Shown: in pieces, positions 9,041 through 18,292 of the stretch | Position numbering within the stretch: position 1 is the first letter of the stretch | Layout of the letters: the number at the start of each line of letters is the position of its first letter | Assembly (NCBI RefSeq): GCF_001562275.1 | Contig: NZ_CP014304.1 | Span: 1,612,001 to 1,676,000 of the forward strand | From: Hymenobacter sp. PAMC 26628 | GTDB lineage: Bacteria > Bacteroidota > Bacteroidia > Cytophagales > Hymenobacteraceae | Direction of reading: 5' to 3' | DNA: 64,000 nt | Notes under the pieces: model-generated | Told to the model about the DNA's origin: nothing | Database searches by the model: none | What the model saw: the letters and a program-made list of their open reading frames with translations, nothing else | Made by a program: the position numbers and the translations under genes

Positions 9041-9127
9041 GGGGTTGTCATTCCGACGAAGGAGGAATCTGGGTAAAACCAGGCAATGACAATTCTCAGA
9101 TTCCTCCTTCGTCGGAATGACAACCCC
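9041..9127. repeat. Perfect inverted repeat (30-bp arms), family B palindrome
   Basis: The arms at 9041-9070 and 9098-9127 are exact reverse complements and include GTCATTCCGACGAAGGAGG. The loop contains a partial inner repeat (CAATGACAATTCT). It lies just downstream of the receptor stop codon at 9143. The arm wording differs from the GTCATGC family, so it looks like a separate dispersed palindrome family. Confidence 0.9.
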
Positions 9128-9142
9128 TGTCTGGTCAACCGC

Positions 9143-11659
9143 TTAGCTGCCACTGCCCTGGCCACCCCCGCCGCCCTTGATGTCGTCGTTGCGGATGCTT
9201 TTGCGCTGGCGCGAGGCCTGCTGCTGCCCAAAGCGGTAGGTGAAGCCCACCCGAAACTGCCGCTGCTGGTTGGTGTAGCGGCTGTTCTGCGCGAAGGCGG
9301 GCGTGGCCGTCGCGTACTCGAAGGTGCGTTGCGCCGTGAAAGGGTACTGGGCGTTGAACGACAAATCGGCCCGGCCCTTGAGCAGCGTTTGGCGCAGGCC
9401 CAGGCCGTAGTAGATGAAGCCGCTGTTGCGCCCTTGCAGCGTGGGCCGGGCCAGGCTGTGGTACAGGTTGCCTTGCAGCGTCAGCGTCTTGGTCGCCTTA
9501 TAAGAGGTGTTCACGTTGTAGTTGCCGGCGAAGCCGCTCCGCGACAAATCCAGCGCCGTGCTGCGCAGCAGCAAGTACTCCACGTTGCCGCCCACGCTGA
9601 GGCTCCATTTTTCGGTGGGCTTGGCCGAGGCGTAGCCGTTGAGCTGGAAGGCAGTATTGCTGGCCACGTTGGCGCTGGTGGTCAGCACCAGGTTGGGGGC
9701 GGGCACAATCTCGTCCGGCACGGGCAGCAGCGGCTGGGTGCTGGCAAAGCTCACTTGCTCAATCGAGTTGCCGGTGCGCAGCACCGACAGCGCCACGTTG
9801 AAGGAAGTTGTTTTGACGAAGTTATTATAGCTCAGCTCCACCGAATGCGTCAGCTCCGGGTCGAGGTTGGGGTTGCCGTAGGAGTAGCTGATGGGGTTGC
9901 TGCGGTTGACGTAGGGGTTCAGGTAGTAGATGTAGGGCCGGCTGATGCGGCGGCTGTAGGCCAGGCGCAGGCTGCTGGTTTTGCTCAGCGCGTAGCTCAA
10001 GTTGGCGTTGGGCAGCGGCGTGACGTAGCTGCGGTACGGGATGCCGGTGTTGGTGTTGGCAAACTCGGCCCAAAGGCCCGTGCGCTCCACGCGCCCGCCC
10101 AGGCCCAGGTGCAGCTTCTCCGTGGCGTCGAAGCTGTAGGTGGCGTACGCGCCCTCCACGTCCTGCCGGTAGTCGAACGAAGTGCCGCGGAACCGGGAAG
10201 TGGCAAAGTCGGCGGCCTGCGCCGGAAACAGCGTATCGACCTGCGCCTGCGAGCCGGTGAGGCGCAAAATGCCTTTGACGCCAAATTCCAGGGTTTTCTT
10301 CTCGCCGAGGGGCAGGGTGTAGTCGCTTTGCAGCGTGTATTCGTGGCCCGGTAGGCGCGTGGTGCTGCGTTCGCGGTAGCTGGCCAGGCCCACGTCGAGC
10401 GGCCGGTCGGTGTTGTTGAATTGGTTGAACTCGTAGCCGTTGCGGTTGCCGTTGTAGGCGTACTGCAAGATGCTGCTCCACTCGCGCCGCTCTTGTTTGT
10501 AGGTGCGGGTGTAGGTGCCGGTTACCTCCGCGTTGCCGCCGCCGTAGGTCGAGCGGGAGTCGCGCAAAAATAGGGCCCCGAAGCCCGGCAGCGGCGTGGT
10601 GTAGCGGTTCAGGTTGCCCGACTGGTTGGTGCCGCCGTAACTGAAAAACGAGCCGTTGAGTGACAAGCTGTGGTGCTCGGCCGGGTCGTAGTCGAGGCCC
10701 ACCGAGCCCGAGCCGTAGTAGCCGTGGCTGCTGCCAGTGCCGTCTTGGCGCAGTGTGTCGTTGCGGGTGCTGCGGTAGGTTACCTGCTCGCTATTCGATG
10801 CGTTGTGGTTGTTGTAGTTCAGCCCGCCGTTGAGCGAGGAGGTGAAGTTGAACTTGCCCTGGCGGAAGTTGAGCGAGCCGTTGCCGTTGCTGCCCCGGGT
10901 GCCGCCGTTGGCCGCCACGGTGCCGTTGAGGCCCTGCTGGGCCCCCTTTTTCAGCACGATGTTGATGATGCCGGCCGTGCCTTCGCCGTCGTACTTGGCC
11001 GGCGGTGTGGTAATTACCTCCACCGATTTGATCTGGCTGGCCGGAATGCTCTTGAGGGCTTCCTTCAGGTTGGCGGCCAGCGTGGGCGAAGGCTTGTTGT
11101 TAATCAGTACCTTAAAGTTGCTGTTGCCGCGCATCGTCACGTTGTCGTCGCCGTCGATGGCCAGCAGCGGGGCCTTGCGCAGCACGTCCTGGGCGGTGCC
11201 GCCGGCGTTGGTCACGTCCTGCTCGGCGTTGTACACCAGGCGGTCGGGCTTCACTTCCATGAGCGGCTTTTGGGTCACCACCACCGCCTCGCCCAGCCGC
11301 TGGGCCGTGGCCGGCAGCCGGATGGGCCCCAGCGCCAGGGGCCCGTCCGCCACCGTCACGGCCTGGGTGCGCACGCCGTAGCCCACGAAGCTGATGCGCA
11401 GCCGGTAGCTGCCCGCCTTCACTTTGGTCAGCGCAAAGCGGCCTTGCTCATCGGCCGATTGCCCCGCCGCGGCTTTCTCCGACGGGGCCGGCAGCAGCAG
11501 TACCACCGAGGCAAACGGCACCGGCTGCCGCGTGAGCGAGTCGAGCACCGTGCCCGTAACCGAGCCGCTGCCCGGGGCCTGCGCCGCCGCCCGCTGGCCG
11601 AGCACTATAAAAAATAGCAGCGGCAGCAGCCGGTAAACCACAGCGAAAAGATGCTTCAT
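9143..11659 (-). CDS. TonB-dependent-receptor-like outer-membrane protein (paralogue of 6131-8809)
   Basis: This 838-residue protein has a signal peptide ending at about GQRAAAQ and a carboxypeptidase-regulatory-like domain at about 33-115 (GTVLDSLTRQPVPFASVVL). The plug carries DVLRKAPLLAIDGDDNVTMRG and GIINIVLKKG, broken here by several residues. A long beta-barrel of the OMP_b-brl_3 type follows, and the C-terminus is Gly/Ser-rich after RKSIRNDDIKG. Its layout matches the next gene downstream, pointing to an old tandem duplication. Ligand is unknown. The TACATTTG element at 11735-11742 on the same strand is a plausible promoter, giving a leader of about 70 nt. Confidence 0.87.
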   Translation of the reverse strand: MKHLFAVVYRLLPLLFFIVLGQRAAAQAPGSGSVTGTVLDSLTRQPVPFASVVLLLPAPSEKAAAGQSADEQGRFALTKVKAGSYRLRISFVGYGVRTQAVTVADGPLALGPIRLPATAQRLGEAVVVTQKPLMEVKPDRLVYNAEQDVTNAGGTAQDVLRKAPLLAIDGDDNVTMRGNSNFKVLINNKPSPTLAANLKEALKSIPASQIKSVEVITTPPAKYDGEGTAGIINIVLKKGAQQGLNGTVAANGGTRGSNGNGSLNFRQGKFNFTSSLNGGLNYNNHNASNSEQVTYRSTRNDTLRQDGTGSSHGYYGSGSVGLDYDPAEHHSLSLNGSFFSYGGTNQSGNLNRYTTPLPGFGALFLRDSRSTYGGGNAEVTGTYTRTYKQERREWSSILQYAYNGNRNGYEFNQFNNTDRPLDVGLASYRERSTTRLPGHEYTLQSDYTLPLGEKKTLEFGVKGILRLTGSQAQVDTLFPAQAADFATSRFRGTSFDYRQDVEGAYATYSFDATEKLHLGLGGRVERTGLWAEFANTNTGIPYRSYVTPLPNANLSYALSKTSSLRLAYSRRISRPYIYYLNPYVNRSNPISYSYGNPNLDPELTHSVELSYNNFVKTTSFNVALSVLRTGNSIEQVSFASTQPLLPVPDEIVPAPNLVLTTSANVASNTAFQLNGYASAKPTEKWSLSVGGNVEYLLLRSTALDLSRSGFAGNYNVNTSYKATKTLTLQGNLYHSLARPTLQGRNSGFIYYGLGLRQTLLKGRADLSFNAQYPFTAQRTFEYATATPAFAQNSRYTNQQRQFRVGFTYRFGQQQASRQRKSIRNDDIKGGGGGQGSGS

Positions 11660-11734
11660 AGAAGGTAGGGAAAGAACGGCTTAAAGAGACGATTTGGATC
11701 TAATTAGTTGCAGTCCAGATTCTCTCCTTACCGC

Positions 11735-11742
11735 CAAATGTA
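11735..11742 (-). promoter_or_regulatory. Bacteroidota -7-like promoter element TACATTTG
   Basis: Read on the minus strand this is TACATTTG, an exact match to the TAnnTTTG consensus known for the Bacteroidota primary sigma factor. It is about 75 bp upstream of the ATG at 11659, in an AT-rich stretch. A -33 TTTG partner is not clear. Confidence 0.45.
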
Positions 11743-11899
11743 AACGCCGCCAGCAGCTGCACTGATATATTGCCTTGATTTAATTTTAACAGAAATTCAT
11801 GTTAATTAGATAGGAATTAGCAGCCGAATCTGCCACCGGCTCCGGCGCGTCGGGGCCCCAAACGCGCGGGGCCCCGGCGTGCCCGAGCAAGCTCAGCGG

Positions 11900-11965
11900 G
11901 GCCGCTAAACGCAACAGCGGGGCCCCAACCGATTGGTCGGGGCCCCGCTGTTGCGTTTAGCGGCC
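11900..11965. terminator. Inverted repeat downstream of otsAB, built on GGGGCCCC
   Basis: The arms at 11900-11926 and 11939-11965 are perfect 27-bp reverse complements (GGCCGCTAAACGCAACAGC then GGGGCCCC). The stem lies 9 bp after the otsAB stop codon. No T-run follows on the minus strand, so it is a likely transcript 3' end or RNA-stability hairpin rather than a textbook intrinsic terminator. Confidence 0.6.
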
Positions 11966-11973
11966 AAATTGGT

Positions 11974-14148
<2,175 letters not shown>

Positions 14149-14483
14149 GCGGGGTGTGCGGAGGGTAGAATCCGATGGTATACGGACACAACACCGAAAA
14201 CGGGGCATTGTGCTCATTCTTCCCTCATGTTTTGAGGTGCCTCCCGCCCCCCGGGGCCCCTGCCAACGCCACCCGGCGGCCTCCCTCGGCCCCGGCTGGG
14301 GACCTGAAAATACCGGGCCCCAAACCGCTTAAATACCGCCCCGCGGGGCGCAGAATACGGGCCGTGGGGCCCCCTCCAAATGGCAGTAGCTACGGGTTCA
14401 GGTAATTATTCTGGCCTGTATTTTGTATAGTATAACAACGTTCTTCTGTCACTTTTAACTGACGCGCTCCGGCGCTTTTCGAT
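14149..14483. other. Divergent promoter region between otsAB and the Gly/Tyr-rich lipoprotein gene
   Basis: No gene is seen. The otsAB side is GC-rich. The stretch 14400-14460 before the lipoprotein gene is AT-rich (TGTATTTTGTATAGTATAAC) and is the likely promoter area of that gene, although it is only a near match to TAnnTTTG. Confidence 0.35.
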
Positions 14484-14837
14484 ATGAAAGCTAAATCCAT
14501 GTTATTCGTTTTGGGGCTGTTTGTGGTGCTGCTCAGCGGCTGCACCGCCTCCCTTGGGGCCGGCGGCTACTACGGCGACGGGGGCTATGGCTACGGCTAC
14601 GGCGGTTCCCGCTACGGCTACGGCTACGGGGCCCCTGGCTATTACGCGCGGCCCTACTACGGCCCCCGCACCAACGTCATCGTGGTGCCGAACCGTGGCG
14701 GCGGCTACCGCGGCGGCTACGGCCACTACAACGAAGGGCACAGCTACGGTGGCTCGCGCGGGGGCTTCAACGGTGGCCCCCGCGGCGGGGGTGGCCCGCG
14801 CGGTGGCTTCGGTGGGCGGGGCGGCCGCGGGCGGTAG
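14484..14837 (+). CDS. Gly/Tyr-rich and Arg-Gly-rich small lipoprotein
   Basis: This 117-residue protein has a type II signal peptide with lipobox LLSGC, placing the lipidated Cys near residue 20. The mature part is low complexity: GYGYGYGGSRYGYGYG-like repeats to about residue 55, a short NVIVVPNRGGG bridge, then RGG/FGG repeats to the basic end. It should sit on the outer or inner membrane as a flexible, aromatic, cationic surface chain. Function is unknown. Gly/Tyr-rich lipoproteins of this look occur in many Bacteroidota, but I cannot name a family. It is followed at once by two terminator-like hairpins. Confidence 0.75.
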   Translation: MKAKSMLFVLGLFVVLLSGCTASLGAGGYYGDGGYGYGYGGSRYGYGYGAPGYYARPYYGPRTNVIVVPNRGGGYRGGYGHYNEGHSYGGSRGGFNGGPRGGGGPRGGFGGRGGRGR

Positions 14838-14866
14838 CCCGGGGCCCCGGCCAAGCATAATCATTG

Positions 14867-14903
14867 AACGGCCGCGGTGGGAGCAATTCCCGCCGCGGCC
14901 GTT
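14867..14903 (+). terminator. Terminator-like hairpin after the lipoprotein gene
   Basis: AACGGCCGCGG at 14867-14877 pairs with CCGCGGCCGTT at 14893-14903 around an AATT-containing loop. Only a short T-run follows (GTTTGC). Confidence 0.65.
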
Positions 14904-14915
14904 TGCATGGATAAC

Positions 14916-14957
14916 AGGCCGTCATGCTTCGACAAGCGCCGCATGACGGCCTTTTTT
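14916..14957 (+). terminator. Intrinsic terminator, degenerate member of the GTCATGC palindrome family
   Basis: AGGCCGTCATGC at 14916-14927 pairs with GCATGACGGCCT at 14941-14952, followed by a T6 run. The loop contains TTCGACAAGC, which is also part of the family copy at 53732-53821, so this terminator probably derives from that dispersed repeat. Confidence 0.8.
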
Positions 14958-15124
14958 GTGCGTTTTTATTCGGAAATAAACCAGCGGTTTTAAGCGCCAC
15001 CGTAAGCCGCGCTGGGGCCCCGGGCGCCAAAAGGTAGGGCCCTGAACCCAGATGCTGGGGCCCCGGCTGCGTATGGGAAGGTCGCGCCGCCACTACCCGG
15101 TGGCACCTTTTCGCTTTGTTTTTC

Positions 15125-17662
15125 ATGGCCGACGCTTTCCAAAAAACTACTAATGAGCCGCTTGCCGGCTTCGTGACCGTGCGCGGCGCCCGCGAGCACA
15201 ACCTGCAAAACGTGGACGTGGACATCCCGCGCGACGCGCTGGTGGTGTTCACCGGCGTGTCGGGGTCGGGTAAATCGAGCCTGGCGTTTGGCACGCTCTA
15301 CGCCGAGGCCCAGCGGCGGTACCTGGAGTCGGTGTCGCCCTACGCGCGGCGCCTGTTCCACCAGATGGCGGTGCCCGAGGTGGACCGCATCGATGGGCTG
15401 CCGCCGGCCGTGGCCTTGCAGCAGCAGCGCGGGGCCCCCAGCACCCGCTCGTCGGTGGGCTCGGTCACGACGCTCGCCAACCTGCTGCGGATGCTGTACT
15501 CGCGGGCTGGCGATTACCCTCAGGGCCAGGGTATTGTGTACGCCGAGGGATTTTCGCCCAATACGCCCGAGGGCGCTTGCCCCACCTGCCACGGCCTGGG
15601 CCGCGTGTACGAAGTGACGGAGCAGACGATGGTGCCCGACCCCACGCTCACCATCCGCGAGCGGGCCATTGCGGCCTGGCCCCAGGCCTGGGGCGGCCAA
15701 AACCAGCGCGATATTCTGGTGACCTTGGGCTACGACGTGGACACGCCCTGGCAGGAGCTGCCCCAAAAAGACCGCGACTGGATCCTATTCACCGACCAGC
15801 AGCCGGTGGTGCCCGTGTACCCCGGCTACTCGCCCGAGCAGACGCAGCGGGCCCTGAAACGCAAGGAGCCGCCCAACTACATGGGCACCTTCACGGGCGT
15901 GAAGCGGCACGTGCTGCACACCTTCGCCACCACCCAAAGCGCCCTGATGAAGAAGCGCGTGGCCCAGTACATGCGCAGCCAGGAGTGCCCCACCTGCCAC
16001 GGCAAGCGTCTGCGCCGGGAAGCCCTGGCCGTGACCTTCGCCGGGCTCGACATCGCCGATTTCTCGCGCCTGCCCCTCAAGCGCCTGGCCGAGGTGCTGG
16101 GGCCCTACGCCGACAGTAAAGTGCTGAGCAAAAAGGCCGAAGCCGCCGCGCCGGAGAAGGCCATCGTCACCCAGCGCATCGCTGCCGACCTGGTGGCCCG
16201 CCTGGCCGTGCTGCTCGATTTGGGCCTGGGCTACCTGTCGCTGGAGCGCGGCACGCCCACGCTTTCGCCCGGCGAGCTGCAACGGCTGCGGCTGGCTACG
16301 CAGCTGTATTCCAACCTGTTCGGGGTGGTGTACGTGCTCGACGAGCCTTCCGCCGGCCTGCACCCGGCCGATACCGAGGCCCTGCTCACGGCCCTGGCCG
16401 GCCTGAAAAAAGCGGGCAACTCACTGTTCGTGGTCGAGCACAACCTCGACGTGGTGCGCCAGGCCGACTGGCTCGTGGACGTGGGGCCCCAGGCCGGGGC
16501 CCTGGGCGGGCGCATCCTCTACAGCGGCCCGCCCGCTGGCCTGGCCGCCGTGGCCGAATCGCAAACCCGCCGCTACCTGTTCGACGCCGCCAAGCCCGCG
16601 CTGCCCGCCCCGCGCCCCGCCGTCGGCTGGCTGCAACTGCGCGGTGTCACGCGCCATAACCTTAACAACCTGGACGTTGATATTCCGCTGGGCGTGTTCA
16701 CGGCCGTCACGGGCGTGTCGGGCTCGGGCAAGTCGAGCCTCGTGAGCCAGGTGCTGGTGGAGCTGGTGGCCGCCCAGCTCGGCCAGGCCCTGCCCGCCGA
16801 AGACGAGGAAGGCGACCCCCTGGAGCGCACCGCGTCCGAGGCCACCGGCGGCCACCTGGCCAGCGGCCTGGCCGGCATCCGCCGGCTGGTGCAGGTCGAC
16901 CAACGCCCCATCGGCCGCACGCCGCGCTCGAATCTGGCCACCTACACGGGCTTGTTCGACCCGGTGCGGCAGCTGTTTGCCAGCACCCCGGCGGCCCGGC
17001 AGCGGCGCTACGACGCCGGCCGGTTCTCGTTTAACGTGGCCAAGGGGCGCTGCGAAAACTGCCAGGGCGAAGGCTTCGTGATGGTGGAGCTGCTGTTTCT
17101 GCCCAGCGTGTACGCGCCCTGCCCGGTGTGCCACGGGGCCCGCTACAACGAAAAAACCCTGGAAATCAAGTACCAGGATAAGAGCATCGCCGACTTGCTG
17201 GCCCTGACCGTGGACGACGCCTGGGCCTTCTTCGCCGCCGAGCCCGCCGTGCGCCGGCCCCTCGCCGTGTTGCGCGACGTGGGCCTGGGCTACCTGCGCC
17301 TGGGCCAGCCCGCCACCGAGCTAAGCGGCGGCGAGGCCCAGCGCGTCAAGCTCGCCACCGAGCTGCAGCGCCCCGCCCGCGGCCACACCCTCTACGTGCT
17401 CGACGAGCCCACCACCGGCCTGCACCCGTCCGATGTGGAGCGCCTGCTCCTCCAACTGAATGCCCTGGTCGAAGACGGCAACACGGTCGTAGTAGTCGAG
17501 CACGAAATGCGGGTGGTGGCCGCCGCCGACTGGCTCATCGACATCGGCCCCGGGGCCGGCGACGAGGGCGGCCACGTGGTCATTGCCGCGTCCCCGGCCG
17601 AGGTGGCGGGGGCCCCGGCGAGCCGGATTGCGCCGTACCTGCGGCGGTTCCTGGCGGGGTAA
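15125..17662 (+). CDS. UvrA-like ABC ATPase lacking the UvrB-binding domain (UvrA2 class)
   Basis: This 845-residue protein has two ABC ATPase heads. Walker A motifs GVSGSGKSS lie near residues 43 and 530. The signature motifs are LSPGELQRLRLA (first, with P in place of G) and LSGGEAQRVKLA (second). Three CxxC-type zinc modules are visible (CPTCHGLG, CPTCHGKR, CENCQGEG with CPVCHG). After TTLANLLRMLYSRAG the chain runs straight to a zinc module, without the ~115-residue UvrB-binding domain of UvrA, and the total is about 100 residues shorter than UvrA. This marks UvrA2/DrrC-like proteins, linked in other bacteria to tolerance of DNA-binding drugs or damage. The ATG at 15125 is preferred to a TTG 9 bp upstream. 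The chromosomal uvrA proper is not in this window. Confidence 0.88.
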   Translation: MADAFQKTTNEPLAGFVTVRGAREHNLQNVDVDIPRDALVVFTGVSGSGKSSLAFGTLYAEAQRRYLESVSPYARRLFHQMAVPEVDRIDGLPPAVALQQQRGAPSTRSSVGSVTTLANLLRMLYSRAGDYPQGQGIVYAEGFSPNTPEGACPTCHGLGRVYEVTEQTMVPDPTLTIRERAIAAWPQAWGGQNQRDILVTLGYDVDTPWQELPQKDRDWILFTDQQPVVPVYPGYSPEQTQRALKRKEPPNYMGTFTGVKRHVLHTFATTQSALMKKRVAQYMRSQECPTCHGKRLRREALAVTFAGLDIADFSRLPLKRLAEVLGPYADSKVLSKKAEAAAPEKAIVTQRIAADLVARLAVLLDLGLGYLSLERGTPTLSPGELQRLRLATQLYSNLFGVVYVLDEPSAGLHPADTEALLTALAGLKKAGNSLFVVEHNLDVVRQADWLVDVGPQAGALGGRILYSGPPAGLAAVAESQTRRYLFDAAKPALPAPRPAVGWLQLRGVTRHNLNNLDVDIPLGVFTAVTGVSGSGKSSLVSQVLVELVAAQLGQALPAEDEEGDPLERTASEATGGHLASGLAGIRRLVQVDQRPIGRTPRSNLATYTGLFDPVRQLFASTPAARQRRYDAGRFSFNVAKGRCENCQGEGFVMVELLFLPSVYAPCPVCHGARYNEKTLEIKYQDKSIADLLALTVDDAWAFFAAEPAVRRPLAVLRDVGLGYLRLGQPATELSGGEAQRVKLATELQRPARGHTLYVLDEPTTGLHPSDVERLLLQLNALVEDGNTVVVVEHEMRVVAAADWLIDIGPGAGDEGGHVVIAASPAEVAGAPASRIAPYLRRFLAG

Positions 17663-17665
17663 GTT

Positions 17666-18088
17666 TCAGTGAAAAAACCTGGATTTTAGCTTGCGCCTCA
17701 ACCACTTATCTGGCTTGTGCGCTTTGAAGTCATTCGCCGCTTGCCGCTCGTGCTTGCGGTTGAATGCATCGAAAGCAAACAACTCGACTGCCAGCACCGG
17801 GACGGCCAGAACCCCGGTGCCCAACGCGTTAAGGTTTTTGTCGGTGTCGGAAGAGAGCTGCTCGATGGCGATACCCGCTACTGCCGCCGCCACAATGCCC
17901 AGGGCCCCAAACGTTTGCTGCCGTCGCCGCGTGGCAAACAGCTTGTGGATGGCCGCCAGTGTGTCAGGCGCGGCCGGTGCCAGGGCCCCAGCAACCGCGG
18001 AATCGGGCCGGGAAACGGGCGGGCGGGCCTGGGCAAAGGCTGTACTGCCAGCAAGCAACAACACCAAAAGAAGTAAATAGCAACGCAT
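17666..18088 (-). CDS. Small secreted or membrane protein of unknown function
   Basis: This 140-residue protein begins with a clear signal peptide (MRCYLLLLVLLLAGSTAFAQ). It then carries a short Ala/Pro-rich stretch, two hydrophobic segments (about 60-77 and 90-107) and a basic C-terminus ending KWLRRKLKSRFF plus a last residue. The layout suggests an envelope protein with two membrane passes. I do not recognise a named family. Its stop lies 3 bp from the convergent UvrA-like stop. TATCTTCG about 60 bp upstream on the same strand resembles a -7 element. Confidence 0.65.
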   Translation of the reverse strand: MRCYLLLLVLLLAGSTAFAQARPPVSRPDSAVAGALAPAAPDTLAAIHKLFATRRRQQTFGALGIVAAAVAGIAIEQLSSDTDKNLNALGTGVLAVPVLAVELFAFDAFNRKHERQAANDFKAHKPDKWLRRKLKSRFFH

Positions 18089-18214
18089 AGGAGAAATGAA
18101 AAAGTTGACGCCACGAAATACGACACCAACTGCGCTTCAACAATGCGAAGATAAATTACCCAAATGTCTTGATTTTGGGTGTTTAAAATTCTGTGATTCA
18201 GTACGCAAAAAGTA

Positions 18215-18268
18215 CTGGGGCCCCAAACTAAAAGTCCTTTACTCGTGACTTTTGGTTTGGGGCCCCAG
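18215..18268 (-). terminator. Terminator of the BtuB-like receptor gene, GGGGCCCC stem
   Basis: CTGGGGCCCCAAAC plus AAAAGTC pairs across 22 bp with the right arm (18247-18268), with one mismatch. On the minus strand the stem is followed by TACTTTTTGCG, a usable T-run. It lies 25 bp after the receptor stop codon. Confidence 0.75.
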
Positions 18269-18292
18269 CACCTGAGGCAACTCCTAAATGTG

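Larger units (their letters stand above)
8810..9142. other. Intergenic region between the two paralogous receptor genes
   Basis: This gap holds an intrinsic terminator (8937-8968) and a long inverted repeat (9041-9127), both downstream of the minus-strand receptor gene at 9143-11659. The segment 8810-8930 is the presumed promoter region of the 6131-8809 gene. No convincing TAnnTTTG element and no coding sequence was seen. Confidence 0.5.
11660..11973. other. Intergenic region between receptor and otsAB genes
   Basis: The receptor-proximal half is AT-rich and holds the likely receptor promoter. The otsAB-proximal half is extremely GC-rich, with four GGGGCCCC octamers inside about 90 bp, two of them forming the inverted repeat at 11900-11965. 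No coding sequence is supported here. Confidence 0.5.

Noticed and set aside
15125-17662. Naming the gene uvrA
   Set aside because: The UvrB-binding domain is missing and the first signature motif is changed, so it belongs with UvrA2/DrrC-like proteins.
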